DNA of 64,000 bases from Diogma glabrata (Eukaryota > Arthropoda > Insecta > Diptera > Cylindrotomidae), in the NCBI GenBank assembly GCA_963693315.1, contig OY856188.1:245067926-245131925 (forward strand). Reading direction: 5' to 3'. The notes under the pieces were generated by a model, which saw nothing but the letters and a program-made list of their open reading frames with translations, had not been told where the DNA came from and did not search any database. Positions 1 through 11,645 of the stretch are shown here, one piece after another. Position numbers and translations under genes: made by a program. Every line of letters begins with the position of its first letter. Position 1 is the stretch's first letter.

Positions 1-790
1 TTTGGGTAAAAACACGGTATTCCTGCTACAACAGACGGCTCAACATGAGGTCGTAAATGCCCAATAGTTTGAAAGAAGTATCAGATCCATCCAGATGTAG
101 ACCAACGAGACGGATGATATCAAGCTATTTAGGCCACGTATAAAAGTTACAAATTGGCGCAGCTACGTTATTATAAGGCCATCTAAACAATCGAAGAGAT
201 AGTGCATAAATCAGAAATGTTCGCAGATTGAAAACTTCAAAAAGAACTATTGAATTAAACAATTGCAAACTCAGTTCTGCAAAGGCCACTGGGAGCTGAA
301 TCTGAAAAAACATAATGTCTTGACTAAGAATATTTTAAGCAAAAGTAGTTAAAAACAAATCAGACCAGAGGTGAAGTATAATAGCCCGATTGTAGATCAT
401 GTAAACCGACCATTTAGAGAAAAGTTGAACGCCACACCATCTAACCGTCCAAAGAAATTTAGTATCCCACTTCGTTTGCCACTCCTAGCATCTCAAAATA
501 CAGAGTAAAAAATTCCAAAGTGATCGTTATAGATTTAATGTCATGTTTTCTGAGCTATATTATAAAATGTAAAGAGTTTAGGTAGATTACGATCGGAGTT
601 AAGGTTGGTGAATAATGAAAATTAAAAAATGCCTTAGCTGGTAATAGGTCAAAAATAAAAGGCATTAAATTAAAAAAAATTGCTATCTCCCAAAGAAAGT
701 CGCCCTTTTAGTATAAAAACACACTCAAATGGGTTAAAAAAAGGGTTAAGAAAACTACCTAAAAACTAAAAAAACCCAAAGCTTAGACAC
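1..790. other. No recognised feature
   Basis: AT-rich DNA with short broken reading frames. From about 700 the text may be decayed sequence upstream of the Penelope GIY-YIG remnant, but I cannot align it with confidence. Confidence 0.5.
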
Positions 791-791
791 A

Positions 792-1124
792 GGTGTTTAA
801 AAGCTTACCTGTGACGACTGCAGTAAATTTTATATAGGCCAGACGGGGAGGTCCTTCAAAAAAATATTTATCGAGCACACCAATGAAATTAACAGAAGCG
901 ATCCAAAATCCAGATATGCCCAATATTTGAAAATAGAAAAACACAAATACACCGATATCAACACAAATTTAACCATATTACATAAAAAAAGAAAAGGACA
1001 ACATCTAGATAGATCGGAAGAAATAGAAATATATAAACATAAAAACAATAACAACATTTTAAATGATAAAATCAACACTAAAACTAACAAAATATATGAC
1101 ATAATAATAAAAAACAGCAGTTGA
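792..1124 (+). pseudogene. Penelope-like element, GIY-YIG endonuclease remnant
   Basis: This frame reads as the C-terminal GIY-YIG endonuclease of a Penelope-like retroelement, the domain that nicks target DNA for insertion. The entry motif reads KLTCDDCSKFYIGQTGRSF, followed by an FIEH segment, a YAQYL segment, an HKYTDINTNL segment and an EEIEIYKH segment, in the family's usual order. It ends with a natural stop at 1122-1124. Upstream one codon is broken: a stop sits where the GVYKLTC motif needs Tyr (798-800), and the reverse transcriptase half is not recognisable. Only about 110 residues remain of a protein usually several times longer, so this is a truncated dead copy. The motif order makes the assignment fairly secure. 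The 3' flank carries a hammerhead motif, which fits the family. Confidence 0.8.
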
Positions 1125-1171
1125 AATAGTATATAAGTAATAGTTTAATCAAAAATTGTAATAATAATTTA

Positions 1172-1207
1172 AGAACTGAGGATGACGTAAGTCGAAATCG
1201 ATATTCT
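1172..1207 (+). ncRNA. Candidate type I hammerhead ribozyme
   Basis: All conserved parts are present in order. Stem I is agaa (1172-1175) pairing with ttct (1204-1207). Box 1 is ctgagga (1176-1182), matching CUGANGA. Stem II is gac (1184-1186) with gtc (1191-1193) closed by a gtaa tetraloop. Box 2 is gaaa (1194-1197). A very short stem III pairs tc with ga, and the cleavage dinucleotide TA is at 1202-1203, so cleavage is predicted after 1203. Penelope-like elements are known to carry hammerheads of this type with minimal stem III, thought to act as dimers. It lies 48 bases after the stop codon of the adjacent endonuclease remnant. Activity is inferred, not shown. Confidence 0.75.
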
Positions 1208-1449
1208 ATAAAATAAAAAAATTAAATCTAATTGTTACTATAAGGAAGTTTATATTATTATTAATAAAATAAAAATTTTAAAAATAAACAGCAAAAAGTA
1301 TATTTTTAAATATTGCATTTTAATTCAAAAGTGACAAAAGCACACAAACAGTGAATAATATGGAAAACCATAATAACACATATATTAAAAAAAGGGTTTA
1401 TCATTTGAAACTATAACTAAAAAACTAATTGTTTTTGTTCATTATTTTT

Positions 1450-1815
1450 TAGAACAATTTATATCATCAAAAAATTTTAACCACTGAAGTTCGAGAAAAT
1501 AATGAACAATTAGAATTTTAATCGGACTAAAAATCTTTAAAATTAAATATCTCAAGAACACGAATTAACGCCTCTTTGTAAATTTGATATATTTTAAAGT
1601 AAGGTTAGAGCTATATTTAAAAAAAAAAAGTTAAAATTTAATTGATTTTAAAATTTTTTGTTAATGGAAGTTGTTTGAAAAAATGAAGAAAAATTCGAAT
1701 TTCAGTCGTACTAAAAATCTTTAAAATTAAATATCTCAAGAACAAAAATTAACGCGTCTGAGTTAATTTGATGCATTTTAGAGTAAGGATAGAACTATTT
1801 TCAGAAAAAAAAATT
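1450..1815. repeat. Two diverged direct repeats, about 184 bp period
   Basis: The motif ctaaaaatctttaaaatta followed by atatctcaagaaca recurs with anchors near 1513 and 1697. Flanking text matches on both sides with scattered substitutions. The family is unknown. Confidence 0.6.
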
Positions 1816-2463
1816 AATCAAATTCCAATTGATCTTCGACCCTAGCGCCATCTCTAAAAAAGTTTTTCAATATTTTTATTTAAAAATTAATTATAAAAAC
1901 AATTAATTAATTTTTTTTCAAACGGCATACTAATCATCTATCAAACAAAAAAAAGTTTGATGAAATCGGTATAGCCGTTCTTGAGCAATTTAATTTCAAA
2001 GTTACATCAGATTGGCAGAATTTTCATTTTTCATGCATGTTGGGGTGCCCCCTATGCTCAAACTAAGCACTTTATAAAATGTTTAAAATAAGTTGTATTT
2101 TTTATTTTGTCCATAGTACTTACATGTCAAGTTTCAGGAAAATCAAAAATGGTCAAGCTCAAATTTCGACTTTTTCACCTGCGTAGATCACGTTTTTCAC
2201 TAGTGGTTCACAATCCACGCTCCGCATTATACTTTTTGGAGTTTTGTATAGAAATAAAAAGTATTATAATTTCTTGAAAATTTTGAAAAAATTACCCCTA
2301 TTTTTGGGCATTTCTGGACGTTTTATGTCACAGAATATCTAAATAAGGAAACAAAAATTGTCTGCCACCCAGCCATCATGTACACCATCAATTCATCATT
2401 TTAGTATCAAAAATTAGGGCCGGAAGAGGTATTGAGAGCTACCAACGATCATTATCATCCAAT
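1816..2463. other. No recognised gene; dispersed-repeat-like DNA
   Basis: Non-coding text with phrases such as gaaatcggtatagccgttc that look like a dispersed insect repeat. No reading frame or RNA gene is supported. Confidence 0.35.
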
Positions 2464-2900
2464 GCCAGTGTGTTGTACACGGACGGCTTCCAAACCAACA
2501 AAGGCACTGGAGCAGGGGTGTTTGATCCCAGAACTAAACGCATGTTATCAATGGGTACCTCTGCAACAATTTTTCAAACCGAAACCTTTGCCATCAATTA
2601 TAATAATATACTTTTATACATTATGTCTGACAGTCAGGCGGCTCTATTGGCGTTGAATTCGACTCACTTAAACTCAAAGCTTGTATGGTAATTCTACCAA
2701 AATCTACAAAAATATAGGAACCTACTGCGCCAGCACTTGTGTGGATACCTGGTTACACAGGCGTACAAGATAATGCAGTACCAGACTGTCCAGAAAAGAA
2801 AGACGCCAGTATTACTTTGGTCCGGAACCGCGATTTGGATTGAACAAGAGTTGTCTTAAATGCGTTATCCAAAGTTGGTAACAGGAACAAATTGCGTATA
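2464..2900 (+). pseudogene. Non-LTR retrotransposon RNase H domain remnant
   Basis: This is an RNase H domain of the kind found at the C-terminus of I-clade-like non-LTR retrotransposon polyproteins, where it degrades the RNA strand of the hybrid. The frame opens with LYTDGFQTNKGTGAGVF (first Asp), then IFQTETFAI (Glu) and IMSDSQAALLALNST (Asp), giving the D-E-D catalytic set. A frame break near 2690 separates this from a second part near 2740 that reads VWIPGYTGVQDN, where the family has VWVPGH and GNE, so the conserved His is Tyr. Near 2816 a GPEPRFGLNKS segment resembles the tail that follows RNase H in these proteins. No reverse transcriptase is visible upstream, so it is a 5'-truncated or rearranged dead copy. 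Confidence 0.75.
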
Positions 2901-3918
2901 ACGAGACACAATCCGATAAACCACCACCACCCACCACCACCGGCTAAAATAGTGGAACACAGTGCAACTGATCTGACCTCGAATGGCACAAATACATCAA
3001 GTTCGGTTGAGGGAGACTAACACTCTCTACCGCAAACCAGTACTCCAATCAACCTCATTAACTATGTTTAAGGGGTTTGGGTTCGATAACATTGTACATC
3101 CGACAGTGACGTCAACGTCATCTGTCGCATAACAGCTTTAGGATTAATCACAATAGATTTTTAAGTCACAATGCCCCTGGAACTCGGTAATCTAACAGCT
3201 CATTTTCAAGACCTCTCGATAAAAAAAATCTGCAATAGCTATTTTAGCAAAACTGTTGACTCCGTTAGATGTATAGATGTGAACAAATAACCAAAAGATG
3301 ACATCTGAAAACGATGCAGTTTAGTTGCTTTGTTTAAGGTAGATTTAAATCTTATAGTCACAATTATACTCATCACAAATTCGATCAAGTTTTTGTGTGT
3401 TTTAAGGATCTGGTTCGATAAGCGTTGTCGAGTTAACCAGCTTATTCACTACGGTTATGTCGCAACAGCGGTACAATTACCCTAACAGCTGATTTTTTAT
3501 GGTTTTGGGTCATCGTCTAAATCCTGGTCGTCCACTCCCTGGGATACAAACTTACTTTTTTTTTTTTAATAATTCGAGACTGCGAACCGGTTCGTAGAGC
3601 ATACTCAAACCAACCCATGCTATTTCTTCAACCTTTTATGTCAGGTTTCTAATTTCAAAAGTATATCGGGTTCTATACTCTTCATCTTAAGGCTTTAACG
3701 AACCAAAAATGTACGGTAGAATTTAACCTCGAATACGACAAATAAATGTGACTCGTCACTTTGTGTAAGTGTCCACGTTTGTGCGCTCTACATCATCAAC
3801 GGTCTTACATATAACTATTGAGTTTAAATGTACGTGCTCGCACAAAATTAGGCTTGAAGTTATATAATCAACAATGAAGCTGTATGGCAAATTATTTAAT
3901 TTTCCATACGAAAACGAA
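2901..3918. other. No recognised feature
   Basis: Low-coding-potential DNA with a short poly-T tract near 3548. Decayed Helitron sequence upstream of 3919 is possible but not readable. Confidence 0.4.
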
Positions 3919-4590
3919 GTTGTTCAACTAGCTGTTGTTTACTTAGCAGTACATCTTGAAAATGAACAAACTGTTTATTGTACAGCTGCAAAAATGCAAT
4001 AAACCCTGAGTAATGACTACAAAGTCCTGGCTTGGTTTTTTTCAAGTTATGTCAAAATAACGCGTTTGAAAAAACACTGCTGTAATCGCGTTGGCAAAAA
4101 CACTGCTGTAATGTTTACATATTACACAGGGAAGAAAATCGTTTGAAAGACGCAAATGAGGAAACCTAGATCAACAAGGCATTTTGAAAAAAAAATACGA
4201 AATTCAGACTGTACGCGGCATGTAAATCAAGACGAGTTGCTAGTTAGTTCAGCAATTGCTGCAGGATTTCACAGAAAAGATCTAAGCGTGATAATGATTA
4301 GTTGCGTTAAAAATTCTTAACCATTCAAAAATGCCATCGATCTGCTGCTTCCTTTAATGTAGAATTATTGGTGAACATGTGCAATCAAATATGCCTAAGC
4401 TTACGCTTGAGCAAAATGACTTTTACGATAAAATTACGATAACGCAAACGTGTTAATAACAATCAAGAAATCTTAGTTTTAACATATTGTCTGGGATACA
4501 TGGCACACAAAAAACTGATCGAGGCTCTTTATCGATAACAGCGACTTGTGGAGAAACATCAAACTATTTAAAAACGAATTAATATGACTT
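3919..4590 (+). pseudogene. Helitron Rep/helicase remnant, left copy
   Basis: Short blocks in shifting frames match the Helitron replication initiator/helicase in the expected order: YLAVHLENEQTVYCTA (3919-4003), LAWFFSSYV (near 4030), GRKSFERRK (near 4130), MPKLTLEQNDFYDKI (4391-4435), a Walker-A-like relic GIHGTQKT (near 4490-4520) and LWRNIKLF (from about 4546). In intact Helitrons the last two blocks lie far apart. Here they are only some 20 codons apart, so the middle of the helicase is deleted. There are many stops and frameshifts. Helitrons move by rolling-circle replication, and this copy cannot encode an active protein. The assignment rests on my memory of family motifs and should hold because several independent blocks agree. 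Confidence 0.65.
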
Positions 4591-5339
4591 ACTTCCAGAA
4601 TATTTACATTACTCCCCCCCCCCCACACCACGCAAAAATAAAAAAAATGTTAGCTCAGAATTAGGAGCTATTTAGGAGCTTTCAAAAAACGCAAGAGTAA
4701 AATTTTGAGCTCGACCCCCTAAGCAGAAATTTTCATTTGAAAATAGAGGGGGGGGGGGGGGGCGAGTGAACGTTCACTCAGCCCCCCACACCTTAAAAAT
4801 AACTCCAGAGGGTCGTGAATAGACTCTTAATTAGGAGCTATTTAGGAGCTCTTAAGGCTGTATACTTTTGATTTTAGAGCTCCACCCCTATTCTTAAAAC
4901 GACTCCAAAACTATAACACATAACACATAATAAATACCATTAAATTAAAAATTTCTTTACTGCATGTAGTTCTTGATTTAAAAAAAGACAAGTGCGAATA
5001 AAATTCGCTCGTCAACGGTTCCGTGAATGTAAAAGAACACAATATCAAAAATTATTGACAAAAATTGTGTTGTAATGTCTTAATATTTCCAGACCATAGA
5101 CGCATAACAAAATCAATGTTAAATTGTAAATGTCAATAGTAAGTTACAATCAAATCTACATTGATCCAAAATAGCAAAAAATATTGCGACGCTGATGCAT
5201 AGGCTGACTTCACCACAGCTCTGGAAACATAATGTTCTGAATATATAATGAGCTAATAAACATCAAATACTTTAATTAAAAGCTAACCAATATTATGGAC
5301 TTCGTAGTTTCAATAATAAAAAAATATTAAAGCAAGCAG

Positions 5340-6700
5340 TAGTATCCCAACAAACATAAATTCTGTTGTACGAGAAAATGTAAAAAAAATTTATCGGAAG
5401 TGACAAACCGGAAGTTAGGATGCAGAACTATTGTAAACCGTACTAAATGTGTATGTACCAAATTTCATCCAATTCGATTATCAGGTACAGAAGTTATTGA
5501 GCTTCCAAAATAACCGGTGGTTGGAGGACCCCCTACCACTTTGTTCACTATCGCTAAAAAAAACTAATCAGTTCCTTGCCAAACATATCTGCATCTTTTT
5601 GCAAAGTGTAATCAAAATTACTTAACGAACGAATGTTGTATGCTTCCAACGAACATTGAAACAATAAACAGGTGTTCGGGAGGACCCCACCACTTATTCC
5701 AATATTATCCAAAAACCAATCAGTTCTTTGTTACTTAAGTCTCCATTTTTTTCAAAGTGTCATTAAAATAAATTAATGAATGAAGTCTGTATGCTCCCAA
5801 CAAACTTAAAAAACAAAGTGTGAAAAGTCAGCATTTGTATGGTAGACCTCCCACCACTTTGATCAATGTGTCCCAAAAAATGATAATTATCTTCTCACAC
5901 TAATTGAACCCTTTTTATAAGTTTCATCATAATCACTTCAATATTGTAGGCTGTAGTGTGCATAAAGACACTGAAAAAACTTCAAAAAAGTACAAAAAAT
6001 TTTTTTTTACCGGAAGTGAAAAACCGGAAGTTGGGATGCAGAACTATTGCGAACTGTACTACATACTCATGTACCAAGTTTCATCCAATTCGATTATCAG
6101 GCACAGATGTTATAGAGCTTTCATAAAAACAGGTGCTCCAGGGACCCCACACCATTTTGTTCAGTATCGCTCAAAAACTAATCAGTTCCTTGTCATATAT
6201 GTTTGCATCTTTTTCCAAAGTTTCATCAAGATTCATTCACGAATGAATGTTTTATGCTCCCAACAAACATAAAAACTTTGTGGAAAAAACCACCTGTTGT
6301 ATAGTGGACCCCCAAACCCTTTATCCAATGTGCTCCAAAAGCTAGTAAAATCTTTCTCATGTTATTTAAAAGCTTTTATCAACGTTTCATGAAAACCGAT
6401 CGATAATTGTAGGCTACAGTAGGGATAAACACCTAAAAAAAAAAACTTTTTAACCGGAAGTGATAAACCGGAAGTTGGTATGCAGAAATATTGGAAAAAG
6501 TGCTAAAACCTTATATACTAAGTTTCAATAAGATTGTAGTCCGTGATCAGAAGCTATTCAAGATTTAAAGTTAGAGGTGTTCGGGAGACCTCCCCGCCAT
6601 TTTGTCCAAATTTGAAATGAATCCAGATCTTCCATTTTCAAGTGAACTTGTATCATTTGCCAAAGTTGTATGCAGAAAACTCTTACGTAAAACTTACGTA
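5340..6700. repeat. Diverged tandem-like repeats inside the long-inverted-repeat element
   Basis: A block containing ccggaagt, aaaccggaagtt, gatgcagaactatt and gtttcatccaattcgatta appears near 5395, 6010 and 6455. The units also share an aatcagttcctt / cccaacaaac module. Unit length varies from about 300 to 600 bp. No coding function is seen. Confidence 0.6.
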
Positions 6701-7060
6701 AAACGATCCGTCTCTCTATGCTTTAACATAGTTCCCTTACGCGTGTATGGTAAAAGGGGTGGCTTTTTCTAAAGGGTTACATTCAGAAATATAGAGTGGC
6801 ATATTTAGTAAGCTCCTAAATCGAAAAATCATTTACTTACATAAAACGATCCGTATCTCTATGATTTAACATAGTTCCTTTATGTGTGCATGATACAAGG
6901 GGTGGCTTTTTCTAAAGGGTTGCAATCAAAAATATAGAATGACACATTTAGTAAGCTCTAAAATCGGAACTTTATCCGCACCCTGATATGTTTTTGAGTC
7001 GGTCATGTTTAACATAGTTCTCATATGCGTGTTTGACCCAAGGGGTGGTTTTTCTGCTAA
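6700..7060. repeat. Three repeats of about 145 bp
   Basis: Units share aacgatccgt, tttaacatagttc, and aaggggtggctttttct followed by aaagggtt. They start near 6702 and 6845, with a shorter diverged third unit near 7000. Confidence 0.6.
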
Positions 7061-7744
7061 AGGTTGCAACTCAGAAATAAACAGTTGCTTGTTTTTATGT
7101 TTTTTTAATTCAAGAACTACATGTAGTAAAGAAATTTTTAATGTAATGGTATTTTTTATTTGTTATCTTCGCTTGCAGACTTGTTTTGGGGTTGTTTTAA
7201 GAATAAGGGTGGAGCTCCAAAATCAAAAGTATGCAGCCCTAAGAGCTCCTAAATAGCTCCTAATCTTGAGTCTATTCAAGACTCTTTAGAGTTATTTTTA
7301 AGGTGTGGGGTGCTGAGTGTACGTTCACTCACCCCCCCCCCCCCATTTACAAATGAAAATTTCTACTTAGAGCTCAAAATTTTATTCTTGCGTTTTTTGA
7401 TAGCTCCTAAATAGCTCCTAATTCTGAAATATAATTTTTTTGATTTTTGCATGGTGGGGGCAAAGCAGTTTTGGGGTTGTTTTAAGAATAGGGGTGGAGC
7501 TCTAAAATCAAAAGTATGCATCCTTAAGAGCTCCTATATAGTTCCTAGTTCTGAGCCTATTACCGATCCTCTAGAGTTATTTTTAAGGTGGGGGAGGAGG
7601 AGCTGAGTGAACGTTCACTCAGCCCCATCATTTTAAAATGAAGATTTCTGCTTCGGGGGTCGAGCTCAAAATTTTATTCTTACGTATTTTGAAAGCTCCT
7701 AAATTTTTTTTATTTTTGCGTGGAGGGGGGGCCAGCTGAACAGA

Positions 7745-8035
7745 GGTAATGTATTTTCAGCTGTCAAACCAGCGGCTGAAATAAATGTTTGCCTGTATTG
7801 CTTTGTGGCGAAATGTAACGACTTTAAACATAACTACAAATATGCGAGTACAGCTGTAAAATTATCGATCAGTTAAGATATTTTCATATCAATTGTTGCA
7901 AATTGGAAACGGAAAGAATCTACTTTTGCATAGTGAAGTCAAGAGAAGAATTGGTTGAACAAATTTTTACAAATATTCTTACCAATTATAAAAATCACGA
8001 TTGGAGCTGTAAACGAGCTATTCTTGCAGATGGCT
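7745..8035 (+). pseudogene. Helitron helicase remnant, right copy
   Basis: Right after the inverted-repeat element the text reads as a later part of a Helitron helicase: KPAAEINVCL (near 7768-7797), then in another frame LWRNVTTLNITTNMRVQL (7803-7859), a canonical Helitron helicase block, and then EELVEQIFTNILTNYKNHDW followed by CKRAILA (7943-8031). Stops and frameshifts separate the blocks. The LWRN block is also present at the right edge of the left remnant (near 4546), so the two remnants overlap in content. They are therefore two copies, or a duplication, rather than one gene simply split by the element between them. Confidence 0.7.
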
Positions 8036-8194
8036 AATCACATGGAAAATACTTCATAATGATTATTCTCGTTTGTAAAAAGCAGCAGTTTGAAAAGGAG
8101 TTCAAGAGAAATGTGTAGCTTGAATGTGTATTTTTTTTTAATCCAGTAGTGTAATATTACTAAATCCGTTAGTTTTGTTGATTTGTAATTTTTT

Positions 8195-8290
8195 TTTTCA
8201 GTTCCAGCTATTGACATATGGGTTGATGTTAGATGTCATATACCACTGGAAATGGCAGTAAGATTTAACTGGCTAGCCTGGCAGAAAAAA
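8195..8290 (+). repeat. Partial copy of a non-LTR element leader
   Basis: The phrase attgacatatg followed by ataccactgg and aatggcag matches the 5' leader of the intact element at 38098-38190. Identity is moderate, and no coding part follows. Confidence 0.55.
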
Positions 8291-9989
8291 TACAGCTAAG
8301 TGGGAGTGATAGCCTTGCAGCGATATAATAAATAAGCGGAACGTTGTGTTATGTATGTACATAAAATAGTGTAAATAAAAGTCAAATTAATTTTAATTGT
8401 GAATAATAGTTTTAAAACTTATTTAAAAATAGAAATATTATCTGTTTTACTGTGGTGTTGTATTTATAATGAATGTTTATACCATCAATTGTTGGAGTTA
8501 CTCGTTTTCGTTAAAAAAACCTAGTGTTATTATTTACTAATCATCGACTCTAAGATGTGATTAAATTTGTTAGTTCAAAGGGTTAAATGTGAAAATATTA
8601 ATGAATAGAAACCAACATCATTTCTAAGAAGTGAGTGGGAAATATGTGGCCTTGAGAAAAAGTGCTGGAATAATCAATTAAAGTAAACAATTTCAAATCT
8701 GACAGTTTAATCATAATCATCACCCGAAAAACGAAGTTTAAATCCGATATTGATCTGGAAATTGTACTGGGCAACTACAGCAGCTGGCCATTTCTTATAA
8801 CTTCCACCACAAAATACTTACCACTTTGTTGTGTCATGTGAGTAAATCATTTGATCAAATATGTTTTCCTTCCAGTAGAATAAATGGAATATGGATGGTT
8901 TTAAAGGTTATTAAACAACGGTATGTGACTTTTGTGGTCTCTTTAAGAGGAAAACGTTCGACAACAAGTTTTAACAAATCTAACCACTCTGTTTCAACAG
9001 CTTTTAGTTAGAAGATAAAATGAAAAAATATTTGATAATTTATTACGTATCGAAATATAGTGACTCTGGTTTATTTCCATAGAAAAAGAATAACAAGTTT
9101 TTTCCGTAGAGTTAGTTGCAGTAGACCTATTTGTCTACCACAATCCTCAGATTACAGCATTATAAATGCTGAGTGAATTAGAAAAAAATTTAAATACTGG
9201 AAATTCAACCAAACTCATTTCGCGTCAAACTTTTTTATTTTTTATGTATATGAAACTTCAAAAATTACGCAAGTACTAATGTTGCAATTAAAACCAATTA
9301 CATGTTACGATATAACAATAATTATATATTGATGGCAATTCATGAATTTATTAAAAGCATTTATTTTTCCATATTTATGTATTATCACAACAACGTTCAA
9401 TTAAATCAACGACAAAGCACAACAGTAACTTATATTTTCGAGTAAAATAAATTATTTTAGTTTTAGTTTGAGCACGACAATAATAGTTTATACTGTTGGC
9501 AGTATATGTAGCTTGGGTGGATGATATAATTTTCAATTAGCCTTGTTGTTATCGTTTATAATTCTACATTTATTGCTGCCACAAATGTTATTATACTTTG
9601 TTGTACAAATGTATGTTGTAACAAACCAATCAATCGTTGCATGTTCGAATGAATTTTTTTTTTAACAAAATTATGTATTTATATGAAATTAATGTAGTAT
9701 GAACGATATTTTTGGAACCATATTCAATGGAAAATTTTTATTTTTATTAGTCTTCAAATAATAGAAACAATAAAAATATATTTTGTTCAATTATGTTGCC
9801 GTATTATTCAATAAATAATTTTTTGTACTGTACAAGCATTGCTGTTAAAATACGGATTTAAAATAAGTATACTTTTTTACAAATTATATTAATCATAATA
9901 AACTTTCATACAGGGATAATGTTTTTATAATTTTTTTTAATATTTGTTAGAATATTGATTTCGATTTACATCATCAGTTTTTTATATTA
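8291..9989. other. No recognised feature
   Basis: About 1.7 kb of AT-rich DNA. The longest open frame (61 residues near 8826) has no recognisable motif. Confidence 0.5.
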
Positions 9990-10345
9990 TTGATAACACA
10001 TGTTGATAAATATTGCTACCAACAAAACTGCTTCCCATTATATGTATGTCGACAAATGTCGAAAAATCCCCAAAAAGCAGAGTACGATGTTGAAAATTCA
10101 TCAGAACGACTCACTCCATCATGCTACAAACCAACAAACAGCATTGAATTCTCTGTTTCAGCAAGAATTACTTTGTAAAGGCAACATAAATTCTTTTAGA
10201 TCATCACACAGGTGATAAGAATTATAAATCTGGAAAATAAAAGATAAAAGGTTTAGAATACCCAAAACAATAATTGGACAAACAGTAAGAGGGTTTGATA
10301 CTAAATTAAAAGAACACAAAAAGCAACAACATATTCTCATTTAAT
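9990..10345 (+). pseudogene. Penelope-like element remnant, RT tail plus GIY-YIG
   Basis: A decayed piece of a second Penelope-like element. Around 10040-10160 a frame reads a KCRKIPKK stretch and then SLHHATNQQTALNSLF, which fits the post-catalytic RT block of the family (RKPT, DS-H, ALNSL). Further on, after frame breaks, 10267-10325 reads IIGQTVRGFDTKLKEHKK, the GIY-YIG core with Ile in place of the first Tyr. Roughly 200 residues of linker expected between the two blocks are missing or unreadable. It is non-functional. No hammerhead-like motif follows this copy. Confidence 0.6.
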
Positions 10346-11276
10346 TAAGGTTTACGGAAAATATGGTACAATTAGAAAAAAAAAATAGATAAAAATAATT
10401 AAAAAAAATAATAAAACCGGCCAATTAAAAATAATAATTAAACCCAATAAATCACTTTATATTTGAAAACAATAGATTTGATGAATATGGATGATGCAAT
10501 AATTATATCCCATTTATAAAACATCTGTTCAAAAATGTTAACATTTTTACATAATTTTCCTAAACTTTCACGCCCAACACCCAACAAGCTTAATGAGCAG
10601 ATAAAAGCAAGCAAGAAAGAAAAAAAAATTATCAAAGGAAAAGTGGATTCAGCAAATGGTCGCCATCCAATAAGCTGCTAGAAATATGAAACTCGGTTTA
10701 TCCTACGTAGTGGCAATGAGACAACAGTAACAAGCTAAGATTGAAAAATAACAAAAAATTGAGTAAGGAAGCACATTTCAACTTCCTTAAAAATGAGCTC
10801 TTAACTCTATTTAATACAAACTTAACGGAAAATTAAGTTGACAAAATAAGCTAGTTGGCAAAATAAACGACTTTTGTTCTCTTCAAGTAATTTATTCTGT
10901 GGTATTATTTGTGAATATTACACCACAAGGATATTAGTAATCATATATTGGTTAAAAAAAGTATTGGTGCTAATCATATGCAAACAGAGAAACAAAAACA
11001 CTTATTTTATCAAGTAGCCTTTGTAATTTTAAACAAATTTGAATTTGAAAAATTTATGAAATTTTTAACCATGACAACCACCGAATTTCATACCAAAAAA
11101 TAGGATGCTTTGATTTAAAAGAAATGTATTTTAGTGTATGAAAGTGTTGGTATTTAGTTTGATTTTATTTTTGAGAATAACAAATTTTTCGGTATTTGTT
11201 ACAAAAACTGTTGCGTGCTAGAAAATGCGTACGGGTTTGTACAAAATTGTGTAATAGTTGTCCTCGCTTTCGCTTG
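10346..11276. other. No recognised feature
   Basis: A-rich DNA with poly-A runs near 10375-10440. No coding or RNA feature is supported. Confidence 0.5.
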
Positions 11277-11516
11277 TCCAGTTACTACTAATGAGGTTAT
11301 TAAACAAAAATTAAGTTTGGTGTCGCTTCGCAAGACGTCCGTTTTTTACGTTCAATGTTATTTAATATTTCATTTGCATGATGAACCAGTCCAGTTACTA
11401 CTAATGTCCAGTTGCTACTAATGAGATTATTAAACAAAAATTAAGTTTGGTGTCGCTTCGCAAGACGTCCGTTTTTTACGTTCAATGTTATTTAATATTT
11501 CATTTGCCTGATGAAC
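11277..11516. repeat. Tandem duplication, 129-bp unit
   Basis: Units begin gtccagttactactaatga (11277) and gtccagttgctactaatga (11406) and stay nearly identical through aagtttggtgtcgcttcgc and gttcaatgttatttaatat. A partial copy of the unit start is also wedged between them at 11389. Confidence 0.85.
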
Positions 11517-11576
11517 CGAAAAATTGATAATATAATTTATGTATGATGCTGAAGTTTCGACAGTCGAATAATCATC

Positions 11577-11645
11577 ACCGCGGTGGCGTAATTGAGAAGC
11601 AAATCTGTCGTCACGGGATTCGAATCACGGCACATAGTGGTTCAA
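11577..11645 (+). repeat. tRNA-derived (SINE-head-like) relic
   Basis: A box-A-like tggcgtaattga (11584) and a box-B-like gggattcgaatcac (11615) are 31 bp apart, as in a tRNA-type RNA polymerase III promoter. No cloverleaf folds well, so a SINE head or decayed tRNA is more likely than a working tRNA. Confidence 0.4.

Larger units (their letters stand above)
4612..7738. mobile_element. Long-inverted-repeat element, about 3.1 kb, non-coding
   Basis: A left arm (about 4612-4990) recurs inverted at about 7095-7460, and most of it recurs again at 7465-7738, so the right side holds two tandem copies. Shared landmarks are ttaggagctatttaggagct, the gagtgaacgttcactcag palindrome, the ccaaaatcaaaagtatg segment and homopolymer G/C runs (4619 C-run, 4747 G-run, 7330 C-run). 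Both outer ends carry a C- or G-run followed by ccacgcaaaaataaaa in inverted orientation. The interior is non-coding and made of diverged repeats. It lies between two Helitron helicase remnants. It resembles a foldback-type non-autonomous element. I found no clear target duplication. Confidence 0.6.

Noticed and set aside
7005..7256. 83-residue frame in the inverted-repeat element
   Set aside because: It covers non-coding repeat text that also occurs inverted at 4.6-5.0 kb and is not conserved as protein.
11508..11523. Second hammerhead-like motif (ctgatga followed by gaaa)
   Set aside because: Only three bases separate the boxes, so stem II cannot form.
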